From Osedax frankpressi (taxonomy: Eukaryota; Annelida; Polychaeta; Sabellida; Siboglinidae): a stretch of DNA of 64,000 nucleotides. The notes beneath the pieces are model-generated. The model did no database searches. It was not told where the DNA came from and was given only the letters and a program-made list of their open reading frames with translations. Made by a program: the position numbers and the translations under genes. The stretch covers positions 8,241,980-8,305,979 of the forward strand of contig OZ038314.1 in the NCBI GenBank assembly GCA_964035775.1, in the 5' to 3' direction. How positions within the stretch are numbered: position 1 is the first letter of the stretch; the number at the start of each line of letters is the position of its first letter. Of the stretch, positions 11,034 to 25,488 are shown in pieces.

Positions 11034-13690
11034 CTGCCTTGAAAACTGTAATATTAATTTATGTGTTTTAAAATAAATATTTCAAATGTATTATAAATAT
11101 TCTTTGTAAATTATAATATTATTACATACTGCTTTTATATAATACCTATATCATATGTATTTTGCAAGATAATCTATAATAATATTAGTAATCAAGTCAG
11201 CTCCGGAAGAATACAGGAGAATAGAAATATAATTAAATGAAATAAAACACACATATTTTATTAGTACAGTGATTATTTACTATTATTTAAATTTTGAAAT
11301 GTATTGAATCTTATTATTAATTATAAAATTCAACTGTTACGTGATACATTATATTTGTGCATGTTTATACATACATATGAATATATCTATAGATTATTAT
11401 ACAGTAATTTAAGTAACATATTATGTATAACATGTATATATATATATATATAATTAACATATATAAATAATAAATATGATTTACTCATTCAAATATGAAT
11501 CAGGTATGCTTCGAATAGTACACATTTTTATTAAATGGGTGTTTAATATAACCATTTATAAATTGCCATTGAACTCTGGTTACATAATTTCAACTTGGCA
11601 TAGATATTACTTAATCCGCATAATTATTATTATACAAATAAAATATAAGTGTATATTAAATATGATAAATAATTATTATATGTAATATGAAGATTAGTTA
11701 CAGAGTACATATAGTTATATATTACTATTTATATTTGAAATTAATAAATATATTTATTTAATTAATGTTTATAATTGTACCTATTTAAATTAAGATCGTT
11801 TGTTATATATACTATATCATCAAAACTATAAAATAATATAGTTTGTGAATTATTATAAAAATGATAACTTCATTAATATAAACAAATATATATAAAAAAA
11901 CTATATATTTAAATATTAAATTCTAAACAATTATTTATAATTTTTATATTGAATAAATCAATTATTAAAAAATGTCATTGTACATTTTACTATAATAAGT
12001 AATTTATTTACTAACCTAATATATTGCATAAAATATATAGATTATATAAATAGGTATGTAAGAAATAATGTTATAATAATAAAATATTTAAAATAACTCA
12101 GTGTTATTAATTTAATCTTTTAAATGAAAAATACAATTCTATTGGTCAGTACCTGAGTTGACCTAATTAATAGCCATGATTCATATTAACTATATTCCAA
12201 AGATTACTGTAAAATAAGTTATAATAATAAAGTAAATTAATAGATAATAATAAATATATGTAATTAAAACATAATATAAATAATAAACTAAAATATATGA
12301 ATATAATAATAATATATATAATATAATTATAATGCGATATTATAATAACGGATTGTTTATATATATATATATATATATAAGTATTATATTTAATAATATT
12401 TACTTACTTACTAGAATCCAAATATAACTGCATTCATAATATATTTTAACTTATAATTTTGACTTGAATTTGAAACTAAAACATTTATTTAATGTATCTT
12501 ATTAATTTTAACATTAAGTAATAATCTGATGAAAAATTCAAGAAACATATTTGATTTTTAAAGGACCGTAATAAATGAAGGATGATATGTGTTTGGAGTA
12601 AATATATAAATTAAATTAAATAATGTATGTGCAATTAAATAATAAATAAAATATATAATTACTGTTTTATAATATCTAAGTTATTTTCTTGAAAACAATT
12701 TAACTTATGTTAAGTATTTTAATTTGATTGGATATCTCTTGTGAAACAAAAAGTATGATATCATATAGAAAATAAAGAATCTTTAAGATTAATTAAGATA
12801 CTTTCTTTTGAAAAATTAGATTTATAAATATCCAGATATTTCTAATGGAATTATGTTTGAGATTAATCAATGGAAGACTTATAAATATATAACCTATATA
12901 ATATATAATATATATAATAAGTATTATACTTATATAAACGTTTGTATAAGTGACCCTGATTACTCAAAAAAAGTAATGTTAAAGATTATTTTATGGAAGT
13001 GTATTTGTAGGTAGATTTAAAGAGATATGTGTATGGTTTAATAGTCATATCGAACATATATCTATACATCCATATATCAATTATACACAATTGTATTTGT
13101 ATATTTGATACCGTATACGTTTAAAAACATTATCGGAGTACTTACTCTATATTTGATTGGTAATATATTGCATCTCTTATATATCTACTTGTCATAATAA
13201 TTTAATAGACTAAATAACAAATAATGATATGTGATTAACATGTAGACCGATATCATCTAATCCAACTTCACCTACATCTATCTCATCATCATCACGTTTT
13301 GTATTAATTTGTTATCTAGATAACAGCTGTTATCTGTAATCTGCGTATACAAATTAAGTATATATAAAATAATAGTTACAAACCACAAACCACGCAACCT
13401 ATTCTATTAAAACACATGTGAATAGTTCTTTCTTGATTGATTTTAAGTAAATATTTTTTTAATTTAATTTATAATTTAATTTAATCATATATTTTCATCT
13501 ATACTGAACAACTTCTTAAAATGAATTCCGTATTTACATTTATATCTCTAATTAGCTATATTAACTATATTAATTAACTATATAAACACTATAATAATAA
13601 TACAATTCTCGAAAAATATCTACTACCTAGTCTATAACCTAGATTATCAAATAATCTTTTAAAATATACATTCCATAAGCTTATTTCAAA
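11034..13690. other. AT-rich upstream region of bark, no gene seen
   Basis: The 5' flank of the bark start codon. It is a very AT-rich stretch with only short chance reading frames. A 5' UTR exon and promoter may be here, but nothing distinguishes them. Confidence 0.6.
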
Positions 13691-13698
13691 AGCGATCT

Positions 13699-13699
<1 letters not shown>

Positions 13700-13757
<58 letters not shown>

Positions 13758-14010
13758 CCTTTAATGCAACTCTCATTTGGATTTATATTGATTTAAATAT
13801 TATACTCATATTATTGACAACAATGTCGTATTATATCAAATATAATATTTTAATAAAATATAATATTTTAATAAAATATAATATTTTAATAAAATATAAT
13901 ATTTTAATAAAATATAATATTTTAATAAAATAAAATATTTTAATTAAATATAATATTTTAATTAAATATAATATTTTAATTTAATAAAATATAATATTTT
14001 AATGAAATAT
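13700..14010. repeat. (TA)n run followed by an 18-bp AT-only tandem repeat
   Basis: TA run at 13703-13754, then from about 13843 eight or nine copies of ATAAAATATAATATTTTA with TTAAT variants near the end. Confidence 0.9.
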
Positions 14011-16590
14011 ATAATTTTTCAATACTCAGTAGAATATAAATAGGATTTTGTTAACATTTTGATTACTATGATAATAGGGTTATTAGATAGTTTATGTAAT
14101 TGTTTATAAGTTTTATATGATGACGATAAGTCTTCTATACTCTCATAAACAATGTTATACATATACACGGTTACAATTAGTGTGGCTAAAGGATTCTTCA
14201 GATATATATCTGAGAGTTTAACTCTTCTTGCAATAAATATGTTCACACCAGCATAATTACTTAGTGATTTAGAGGATACATATGTAAAATACATGATTTA
14301 GTTTTTATAATAATTTATTAAAAATGAATTAATTTACTCACATATGTATCATTTCTCGAATGCTTTAAATAATTTTTATGGAGATTTATGTATCATTTTA
14401 TAATACCAACTCTCAAATTATGTAATTTCATTTTCGCAATGTGGATTTGAACAAAAAGCCTTAAATAAACTCAAACTTTGATTATTGCTGAAGTCTTATA
14501 TAAAATATTATTTAATTTTACATTAACTAAAATAAATTCATTGATATCAATTAACTCGACCAAACAATATTTTGATCACATCCTTAACTTTTATTTGAAT
14601 TTTAAAGCATTTTTAAAACTTGTCGAATTGTATTTAAAATATGTTATATCGGTGAAGCTGCCCGTACATTGTACGGCGCACACGTTAATATTTGTCTAAT
14701 CTTTCATCGTAATATAATAACAATAGTCCCTACAATTTATGTACTGGCACTGCAATTTTGTATCATATATATTAATAATATTACTGTACTATTCACAAGT
14801 AAATTTAATATTGAATTATTCACAGGTTACTGATAAATAGACTTTATATTGTACTTTATATTCATAAAGAATATTCATATAACTGTTATAAATCAAAGTA
14901 ACTATTGAAGTAAATCAAGTAACTAGATATTAATGTATACATATTGTATCTGTATTTTTAAATGTTAAAATTATTATAAATTATACAATTGATTTCATTT
15001 CAATTATAATAAATTATCTCTATAAAGAATAATTAATACAATCTATAGGTATTATATTAGGTAAACTAGTATGTTACATAAAACAAATATTATATATTGT
15101 ATAATATTGTATAATGTTAACAATATATATTGTAATATTTAGTGAATTTTTAAAAATGTTTTCAATTTTATTATAAATTCCAGTTTACACTCAATCATAT
15201 TTGCAATTCCATATATAAATGCTTTATTAAAGAATTTCTGATAATACTTTTTTTACATATATAAAGGTAATAATAATCATGCGTTGATAATAATAATATA
15301 AATTGTTAATATTATGTCCCATCGATGCAATCATAGAAGCATTTAAATCCTTCAAAATATCAAAATTCAAAATTATCAAATTTAATAGTTTTGATTTGAT
15401 AGATAGAGAGTTTTCTTTAAGACATGACTCAATTTGCAATTATATGTGATGTATATAGCTGATGAATATTAGGGATCCAGATAAATTATTGATAAAAAAT
15501 AAAATGTAAGTTTGATTATCTTCATTATGCGTATGGAAATGCATTAGTAGTATCAAAAGTATTGAGAAAATATTGATGATAATAAATTAATCTTGAGTTA
15601 GGTTTTATTTCTGTTTTTGAATTAGTGTTATGTTTAGATTTAGTTTTGGATTTGTATTGGAGTTTTTTGAATAAATTATATATATATTTGATGTCGATTC
15701 ATATTCGCATACCTTAATTATAATTTTAGATTTGCGTATGGTTTTGGTTGTGTGAGTTTTTTTAAGATATTAAAATAAATTTGATGCCAAGATAATTATA
15801 TTTGCATTTAGGTTTTTTTTAGATTTAGGTTTGGGATTAGTTATAGATTTGGGTATTGGTTTGACTGATTGTGCTACTATACATTAACACTAATAATCAA
15901 ATTATGGCTACCCAACTACACTAATTAACTAAATATATAATCCTTAGCGTGTTACGTATACTATATATTATACGATGCAAGGTTTCCGACTGCGTATTGG
16001 AATGGTTCCGAGTGGGTTTTTAAAAAAATTATTAAATTTGATGCTAGGGTATGTTCATATGCTATATTTAGAATATTTGCATTTAAGTTTTTGATTGGTA
16101 TATATAGATTTTTATATATATATGTTTTTTTAAAAATAAATTTAAATAAATTTAATGTTCATCGTATAATATAACGAGCATATCATATTATTTTATTTAT
16201 GTCATAAATATGTTATATTATATCGGATTTGGTTCGCGTAAATTATTTTACTAAATACATTATATACATCCTCAGATTTGTAATATATATAAATTTATAC
16301 ACAGAAATTAATAGTTTAATTATTGATTGTATTCGCAATGTCTTGCGCTTGTGGATCCAAATATAATATGTAGGTAATATAGATATGCAGGGCGTAATTA
16401 GGATTGTTTTCATGGTGAGAATTAGGTGGGTGCGCGTAAAATTATAAATAAGAAAATAATTTACAATAGATAATAAATGTTTTCTTTATTTTTTATAAGT
16501 AGATTATTATATAATAAATTCTTAATTAATAACTGATTTTTCAATTAAGAATTTATAGATAAATTTGTCAGAAATTATTTTATATAATAT
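14011..16590. other. AT-rich DNA, no gene seen
   Basis: Only short reading frames with no domain signal. At 15600-15880 the plus strand is rich in TTTGG/TTAGG-like words (GATTTAGTTTTGGATTTG and similar) but has no regular period. Confidence 0.55.
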
Positions 16591-16599
16591 AAACATATA

Positions 16600-16700
16600 T
16601 ATATATATATATATATACTAACACAGACAATTACAGACAAATCAGGAAAAAAAACCAGACTAATACACCCTCAATATAGAAACATCCAATATACCGGATG
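16600..16700 (-). repeat. Module with AATACACCC motif and 9-bp hairpin
   Basis: Contains CCAGACTAATACACCCTCAA, then a perfect inverted repeat GAAACATCC…GGATGTTTC with an 8-base loop. Related words occur inverted at 24.8-25.1 kb, and another (TTAATACACCC) at 16.88 kb. Confidence 0.6.
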
Positions 16701-17741
16701 TTTCCATGTCAGCTACATAGTTTAACATGATAGTGTTCGTTTTAGATATTGAACTTGTGATATGTTATAAAAGATGAGCTATACTTCATGTATACCTTTA
16801 ATTTATATTATTTTATCGATAACTTATGGAAATATATAAGGTTCATTATTGATGATGTATATCCTCAAAATATGTAAAACGGGTTAATACACCCATATTA
16901 TAAAGTCATTTTTTCATATGAAAATGGATACATATTTAATATTTTATTTGATGAAGAATTTTTATATTAATATTTCATATTTTATCTTTATTTTCAAAAA
17001 AAAATCTATTTTATTACAAATTTTAGAAAAATGTATTATTAAGAGACTATTTTTTCCATTTCCGGAATATATATTTTTTTAAATTAAAAAGGAACAAAGA
17101 TTATAATTTTTATTAATTATTATTATTTGTAAATAAAAATAAACTTCCGTCATTCATTTTTATTCAAGACTATATATTGTAGAGTTGTTATTTATTTAAA
17201 TTATCTAATTAAAATTACATTTTTATAATGAATTATGTTAGTAAAATACTAATATTATTATATATATTTGTATTATATATATCTTTTAAAATATAGATAT
17301 ATTTAATATAATTAATAGTATTGATAATATTATATATAATACCTCATGCCGTTTTATAGTTGATTGATATTAAATTATATTATTACAATTATTAAAATTA
17401 TAAAGAATTAATAATTGAGAATGAAATATAACAATGTAATTATTACAATATACGTTATTTAATATTTATATTATGATGAGTATGTATATTTATAGTTTTA
17501 AATATATATGTATATATTAATATATTCCTATGAAACCTGACCTAATTAAAAATCGTATATTTAGCGCTAATGAATAACTAATTCAATTAATTTATGATAA
17601 ATCAATACATTTATAAAAATAATGTAATAGATAATTATATTTTTTATTTGTATTATTAATTTTATTAATGATATGAAATTTATCATTCTTATATACTTGA
17701 ATATTATTTATAGTTTTGTGTATATTAAATACACTAATTAA

Positions 17742-18960
17742 CCATACATATGAAAGCTTAGTATAAGGAACATTACATTATTATATAGCAGTATCGACTA
17801 TTTGACCGAGTTAAATACCTTACATGATTTAATTCACACACCCATATACTCAAACTTACATATACATGTGTAATAAATTTCAAACCAATAAAAAAATATA
17901 ATTAAATAAAATGTAATTGCTTTAATACAAGTTAATTGTTTTTATAAAAAATTAAATTCATTCATACAAATAAATCAATGCAGATTTATTATTTATTATT
18001 TATATTGGCCTATATATATTGACCATACATATGAAAGCTTAGTATAAGGAACATTACATTATTATATAGCAGTATCGATTATTTGACCGAGTTAAATACC
18101 TTACATAACTTAATTCACACACGCATATACTCAAACTTACATATACATGTGTAATAAATTTCATACCAATAAAAAAATATAATTAAATAAAATGTAATTG
18201 CTTTAATACAAGTTAATTGTTTTTATAAAAAATTAAATTCATTCATACAAATAAATCAATGCAGATTTATTATTTATATTGACCATACATATGAAAGCTT
18301 AGTATAAGGAACATTACATTATTATATAGCAGTATCGACTATTTGACCGAGTTAAATACCTTACATGATTTAATTCACACACCCATATACTCAAACTTAC
18401 ATATACATGTGTAATAAATTTCATACCAATAACAAAATATAATTAAATAAAATGTAATTGCTTTAATACAAGTTAATTGTTTTTATAAAATATTAAATTC
18501 GTTCATACAAATAAATCAATGCAGATTTATTATTTATTATTTATATTGGCCTATATATATTGACCATACATATGAAAGCTTAGTATACGGAACATTGCAT
18601 TATTATATAGCAGTATCGACTATTTGATCGAGTTAAATACCTTACATGACTTAATTCACACACCCATATATTCAAACTTACATATGTAACATACATGTGT
18701 AATAAATTTCATACCAATAAAAAATATAATTAATTAAAATGTAATTGCTTTAATACAAGTTAATTGTTTTATAAAAAATTAAATTCATTCATACAAATAA
18801 ATCAATGCAGATTTATTATTTATATTGGCCTATATATATTGACCATATATATGAAAGCTTAGTATAAGGAACATTACATTATTATATAGCAGTATCGACT
18901 ATTTGACCGAGTTAAATACCTTACATGATTTAATTCACACACCCATATACTCAAACTTAT
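17742..18960. repeat. About 280-bp tandem array, 4.5 copies
   Basis: Copies start near 17742, 18022, 18283, 18562 and 18841 with GACCATACATATGAAAGCTT and are about 95% alike by eye. One copy is shorter by about 20 bases, lacking the GGCCTATATATATT piece. The last, partial copy runs into the acceptor of the exon at 19006, so the array is probably within or just before an intron of that gene. Confidence 0.9.
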
Positions 18961-19005
18961 ATATACATGTGTGTATGCATGTAATCTACTTATATTTCAT
19001 TTCAG

Positions 19006-19542
19006 ATGATACGCCAGGAGAAACTTCACGAAATCCATCTATCAAAAATATTTGTGTTGAAGATGAAATAAATAATGATGAATATAGTTACTGTGAAAAT
19101 GATGATATCAAAAAAAATCAAAAAAGGTATATAAATACAATTTAAAAATATTTAATTATGTATAATATATATATGTATATAAATATATAATTAAACACAT
19201 CATTATTTCAAACAGCTGTAAATATCAAATGGAATAAAACAGAATTTCAGAAATTATCGGAACATTCTATATCATTTAAAAAAAACAAAATGCCAGGTTA
19301 TTAATATGCAAATAAAAATTATTCTTAATTTATGTATAATTCATATTTAATTTTAATACTGATAATTACAAATAGTTAATTACAAATTTTCAGGAAAGCA
19401 AGAAATAATAGAAATATTAAAAATATATTCTCCACCGTGTTTATTAAAACTTTCCGAGGAAGAAATATATTTAGAAGTCCGAACGAAATTCAATAATGTA
19501 TTAAAATCTAATATAAGAACATTAAATAAATTAATAGAATAA
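19006..19542 (+). pseudogene. Fragment of a multi-copy gene with a W…KMPGKQE Myb/SANT-like end domain
   Basis: Three exon-like pieces. 19006-19126 encodes an acidic DTPGETSRNPSIKNICVEDE…ENDDIKKNQK. 19216-19296 encodes VNIKWNKTEFQKLSEHSIS then FKKNKMPG. 19394-19542 encodes KQEIIEILKIYSPPCLLKL, SEEEIYLEVRTKFNNVLKSN and a stop. The last two join in phase. W-x-x-x-E-F, K-x-x-KMPGKQE and VRTKxNN are typical of a small DNA-binding-like domain seen in many multi-copy invertebrate and fish proteins. The first piece is out of phase by one base with the second, and its end is a poly-A stretch: either decay or an error. Upstream coding exons were not found. Function unknown. Confidence 0.45.
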
Positions 19543-20130
19543 AGCAATATCATTATATACAATATAATTTTTTATTTGGTTATAATATAATACAGCATTT
19601 AATTTAATTTCTGATAATTATTGTAATTTACTTATTTAATATGTTTAATGTAATGCACATATTTAAATATACTAGCCACTCATAAATATCTAACAACTCA
19701 TAATTAATTTAATTAATATAGAATTATCGAGCACAAAATATTTTAAACATATTTCGATTTTATTTATAATTTTAGATAATATATTGTAAGATTCTTAAAA
19801 TTAATAACTGTTTCTGAGGTCTGAACCCGTGATCAATTAAAATTTTTGCAATATTAAAAAAAAATTATTTAAGCATAAAAATGATCAAGTTGAAGTATAT
19901 TTATAATTAATTTTACTATGAACTCGTTTTCAATTAATATATTATTTCCATGAAAATTATATCGAACTTAATTATTATGAAGCTACTATTTTTGAGATAT
20001 ATGTATCACTTATTATTTAATACCTAGTTAATAATATATCTATAGAAAAATTGAACTCATTTATGTATAATGAAAACAAATACTATGAAACTTAATATTG
20101 TAACAGTAAATAAATATATAATTTTTGTAT
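19543..20130. other. AT-rich DNA between the gene fragment and the 655-bp array
   Basis: No reading frame, RNA gene or repeat recognised. Confidence 0.5.
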
Positions 20131-20139
20131 TACAAATAT

Positions 20140-23100
20140 AGCGACTATTCAATGCGCTACAAGATATATTTGAACCTAGATCATTACAAATATGTAATTA
20201 GATGTAATTCTACATAACGTATACGTTAATACGCTGTACATTTCCTTTATATATATATATATAAAGAAAACGTAAGGAGCATTAAGCTACACGAACACTT
20301 TTTGTAAATTTAAAAAAATATATATTTTATATTTATTTAATTACATATATTATTATTTCTATACAAAAATAAAATATCACTATGAGAAACTATTATACAA
20401 CTATCTAGTAATAAAATAATATAAGATACATTAATACATAGTAATAAAATAATATAAGATACAGTAATACATAGTGTATACTATGTAATATAAATATATA
20501 TACAATAGTGTAAATAAAACATTTGTTTTAATAGTATGTTAATAACATATTCATAAAATTGTCATAGTATATTTATTACATGTATAATATACATTGTATA
20601 TCGTATATGTTATATATTTTATGGTAACAATTTTATAAAAAAAATATTTAAAATTTACAATGACCATAATTATTCAGATATATCATGATTACGTAATCAT
20701 ATTATAAATGGTTATAATAGGTAACAATACTTGATGTAAATTAACATAGGTAAAACTATTTATCCTTGTTATGTATTGTCATTTACATTAAAATATGTTT
20801 TTAATAGTGATATCAAATATTTTTTTAAATTGATATAAAAATTCAAAGCATTACAAGAGAGATTTGAACCTAGGATTATTACAAATATTTAATTAGATGT
20901 AATTCTACATAACGCAATAACGAAAATTTACATCGCATTAACCTACACGACAAATGAGACTTTTTTGTAAATGTTATAAAATATATATTTTATATAAATT
21001 TAATTACATATCTTATTATTTCTATACAAAAATAAAATATTACAATATCACTATGAGAAACTATTATACAACTATCTAGTAATAAAATAATATAAGATAC
21101 ATTAATACATAGTAATAAAATAATATAAGATACAGTAATACATAGTGTATACTATGTAATATAAATATATATACAATAGTGTAAATAAAACATTTGTTTT
21201 AATAGTATGTTAATAACATATTCATAAAATTATCATAGTATATTTATTACATGTATATCGTATATGTTATATATGTTATGGTAACAATTTTATAAAAAAA
21301 TATTCAAAATTTACAATGACCATAATTATTCAGATATATCATGATTAAGTAATAATATTATAAATGGTTATAATAGGTAACAATACTTGATGTAAATTAA
21401 CATAGGTAAAACTATTTATCCTTGTTATGTATTGTCATTTACATTAAAATATGTTTATAATAGTAATATCAAATATTTTTTTAAATTGATTTAAAAATTC
21501 AAAGCATTACATGAGAGATTTGAACCTAGGATCATTAAAAATACTTAATTAGATGTAATTCTACATAAAGCAATAACGAAAATTTACAGCGCATTAACCT
21601 ACACGACTAATGAGACTTTTTTGTAAATGTTATAAAATATATATTTTATATAAATTTAATTACATATCTTATTATTTCTATACAAAAATAAAATATTACA
21701 ATATCACTATGAGAAACTATTATACAACTATCTAGTAATAAAATAATATAAGATACATTAATACATAGTAATAAAATAATATAAGATACAGTAATACATA
21801 GTGTATACTATGTAATATAAATATATATACAATAGTGTAAATAAAACATTTGTTTTAATAGTATGTTAATAACATATTCATAAAATTATCATAGTATATT
21901 TATTACATGTATATCGTATATGTTATATATGTTATGGTAACAATTTTATAAAAAAATATTCAAAATTTACAATGACCATAATTATTCAGATATATCATGA
22001 TTAAGTAATAATATTATAAATGGTTATAATAGGTAACAATACTTGATGTAAATTAACATAGGTAAAACTATTTATCCTTGTTATGTATTGTCATTTACAT
22101 TAAAATATGTTTATAATAGTAATATCAAATATTTTTTTAAATTGATTTAAAAATTCAAAGCATTACATGAGAGATTTGAACCTAGGATCATTAAAAATAC
22201 TTAATTAGATGTAATTCTACATAAAGCAATAACGAAAATTTACAGCGCATTAACCTACACGACTAATGAGACTTTTTTGTAAATGTTATAAAATATATAT
22301 TTTATATAAATTTAATTACATATCTTATTATTTCTATACAAAAATAAAATATTACAATATCACTATGAGAAACTATTATACAACTATCTAGTAATAAAAT
22401 AATATAAGATACATTAATACATAGTAATAAAATAATATAAGATACAGTAATACATAGTGTATACTATGTAATATAAATATATATACAATAGTGTAAATAA
22501 AACATTTGTTTTAATAGTATGTTAATAACATATTCATAAAATTGTCATAGTATATTTATTACATGTATATCGTATATGTTATATATTTTATGGTAACAAT
22601 TTTATAAAAAAATATTTAAAATTTACAATGACCATAATTATTCAGATATATCATGATTAAGTAATAATATTATAAATGGTTATAATAGGTAACAATACTT
22701 GATGTAAATTAACATAGGTAAAACTATTTATCCTTGTTATGTATTGTCATTTACATTAAAATATTTTTTTAATAGTGATATCAAATATTTTTTTAAATTG
22801 ATATAAAAATTCAAAGCATTACATGAGAGATTTGAACCTAGGATCATTAAAAATATTTAATTAGATGTAATTCTACATAACGCAATAACGAAAATTTACA
22901 GCGCATTAACCTACACGACTAATGAGACTTTTTTGTAAATGTTATAAAATATATATTTTATATAAATTTAATTACATATCTTATTATTTCTATACAAAAA
23001 TAAAATATTACAATATCACTATGAGAAACTAGTATACAACTATCTAATACTAAAATAATATAAGATACATTAATGTATAGTAATAAAATAATATAAGATA

Positions 23101-23400
23101 CAGTAATACATAGTGTATACTATGTAATATAAATATATATGCAATATTGTAAATAAAACATTTGTTTAATAGTATGTTAATAACATGTTTATAAAATGTT
23201 CATAGTATATGTATTACATATATAATGTTATATTTAACAATGTACATTATACATAACACGTGTTATATATTTTATTATAAAGATTTTGTAAATAATGTTT
23301 TATATAAAAAAATACTTTATAAACACCATAATTATTCAAATGTATCACGAAGTACTAATATTATGAATGTTTATAATACTTAACAATAATTGGTATAACT
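20140..23400. repeat. About 655-bp tandem array, roughly 4.6 copies
   Basis: Landmark TTTGAACCTAGGATCATTA recurs near 20868, 21522, 22178 and 22834, with a diverged copy near 20170. The inner two copies are almost identical and the outer ones more diverged, as expected for unequal crossing over. No reading frame of note. On the minus strand each unit has GGTTCAAATCTC, close to a pol III B box. Confidence 0.92.
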
Positions 23401-23660
23401 TAAAATAAGTCAAAATAAAATGCCCGTGTCCGAGCTAGTTATATTAAAGCTTTAATATAAGATGCTGCCCCTATATATACTGACATTACTCATATTTATA
23501 CATACGAGTATCCCCCCTAATATAATGCGACTTCAGAAAATCCCAGCAAGCGCGGAGCGCTAGCAACTATCCCTGCTACTACGATATCGAAGATTTTGTC
23601 AAAATGTATGACTACTCGAAGACTACTCCAAATTTTGGGATTTAAAAAAAAATGTATTTC
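23400..23660. other. GC-richer unique segment after the array
   Basis: Contains AGCAAGCGCGGAGCGCTAGC, a near-palindromic GC-rich word, and CCCCCCTAATATAATGCGAC. Its composition differs from the AT-rich surroundings. It may be part of a dispersed element; no coding signal. Confidence 0.35.
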
Positions 23661-24774
23661 CCCCAAAAAAATAATGGTAATTATCATTTTCAATATAAAC
23701 TATTACATATTTTTTGCATAAATATAACTATCTATATCTAGACTGATAATTCAATTTATACATTTACAACCACCGTTTTTTTATAAATTATAAGGCATAT
23801 GCAATAAACATATTTTATAATATAACGAATTTGAAATAAATATTTTGAATTAGATACACGAATAGAAATTATATTATACATGTTGCATTGATAAACCTAA
23901 TCACTTCAATTATAGATATTTCATGTATTCGTTGTCATTATATAATGTAGAAATAAACAAATTATTATATTTTCATAATTATAAAAATATACTTTAAATT
24001 ATATTACATAGAATACATTCTGTTAACATATATCGTATATTTTATATAATATATGATAATAATTTATAATTAATAAAGTATTATTATATATTGTATAAAA
24101 GTAAAATATAGTTAATTCTATATTATAAATATATATACTATTGTAATTAAAATATGCATATAAAAACATACGCTTATTATGTTCATCATATTTATAATCG
24201 ATTTATTCATAATTAATATATTAGTTTGTTATTAGATATCAATTATACATTAAATACATTTTAGTAAAATACCTATGCATAAAATAAAAATGTATTTATA
24301 TTATAAAGTATACTTTTGAAATTATATTCTATAAATATATAAATTTTGTTTATAATCAAAAATATAGCAATATAATATATATATATATATATATGTATAT
24401 ATTAAATTTATATTCAGCAACTAAAGTTAAAAGGAAATATTGTATATTATATTATGAGGATTATTTCATATGCCATATTTCCAAATATAATAATGTATAT
24501 AAGTAATCGACAAGATTACAAATTAAATCTCTGATTGTGATAGTAGTTTGATAGTATACTATTAAATTATATAATATAATATATAATACCATATCTTTGT
24601 ATTTGAATATGGTTTAGTAATATTTTATAATAAAATATTAGTAATAGTTAATATATTATTAATATTTAAATAAATTGGAATTATTTAGGCTACAATTAAA
24701 AATATATAATATTAAAATATAATATATATATAAATAATGATTATCTATTAATGCATCTAAATCTATGAATGTGT

Positions 24775-25085
24775 TATTGGGTGTATTACTCCGTAATAGT
24801 GTAATGTATTAAAAGGGTGTATTAGTCTGGTTTTATATTGGAAAATCAGGTGGGTGTATTTGTCGTGAATAGGAGATGACGAACATGGAAACACCCACCA
24901 AAACATGTATATCAGAAAATAATGATTTATTCTTTCTCAAATTTCCAGGCATTATTTATTAACCTAATAGTAGCCCGAATGTAAATTTTCGACTAAAACC
25001 AATCATTATTCAAAAGGGTGTATTTGTCTGGTTATACAAAAAATATACATTGAGGGTGTATTTGCCCGTAATAGGAGGTCTATAT
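24775..25085 (+). repeat. Five degenerate GGGTGTATT modules
   Basis: GGGTGTATTACTCCGTAATA, GGGTGTATTAGTCTGGTTTT, GGGTGTATTTGTCGTGAATA, GGGTGTATTTGTCTGGTTAT and GGGTGTATTTGCCCGTAATA, separated by about 30-150 bases. The block is inverted relative to the module at 16.6 kb and likewise ends beside a (TA)n run (25083-25105). Confidence 0.65.
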
Positions 25086-25446
25086 ATATATATATATATA
25101 TATATTAGGGGTTGTATTCGACATAACACATAACATAATATGTGAATCTATTGTATGGTTAATACTATATATTAATATTAATATATCCTTCCAATGAATC
25201 GTTGAGGTTTTGTATGAATAGATTTTCTCGGTGATATATTTATAATAATATCCAAGATTTAATCATGGTAATTTATAATTAATACTCGTCTATAGTTTTT
25301 TATATTTATAATCTTGAAAATCGTAGATATCGTAGATATTATTATAGAGGTATATATATAGGGATTATATATAAACAAAGAAAATTTCAATAAATATATC
25401 TATGATAAAATGAATATACAACGGATTTAACATTTAAAAAATAAAA

Positions 25447-25488
25447 ATGGCAAATCTTGCAAGACTTTATATTAAATCTACTATACAG
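25447..25488 (+). CDS. ALDH6A1: Dehydrogenase exon 1: transit-peptide start
   Basis: Encodes [14 protein letters not shown]; with exon 2 (26785-26823, [13 protein letters not shown]) it makes an Arg/Lys/Ser-rich, acid-free leader with an R-L-F-S-T stretch, as expected of a mitochondrial presequence. Chosen because the next exon needs a phase-0 donor and this ATG gives CAG/GTTCTA in phase 0. An annotation starting at the MFIDGEF methionine would miss it. Confidence 0.75.

Noticed and set aside
20140-23400. tRNA gene at the GGTTCAAATCTC motif
   Set aside because: No acceptor stem, anticodon arm or proper T-stem can be folded; only the B-box-like word is present.
11034-25440. Retroelement or LINE coding remains
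   Set aside because: No reverse transcriptase, integrase, endonuclease or capsid-like peptide could be seen in any frame.
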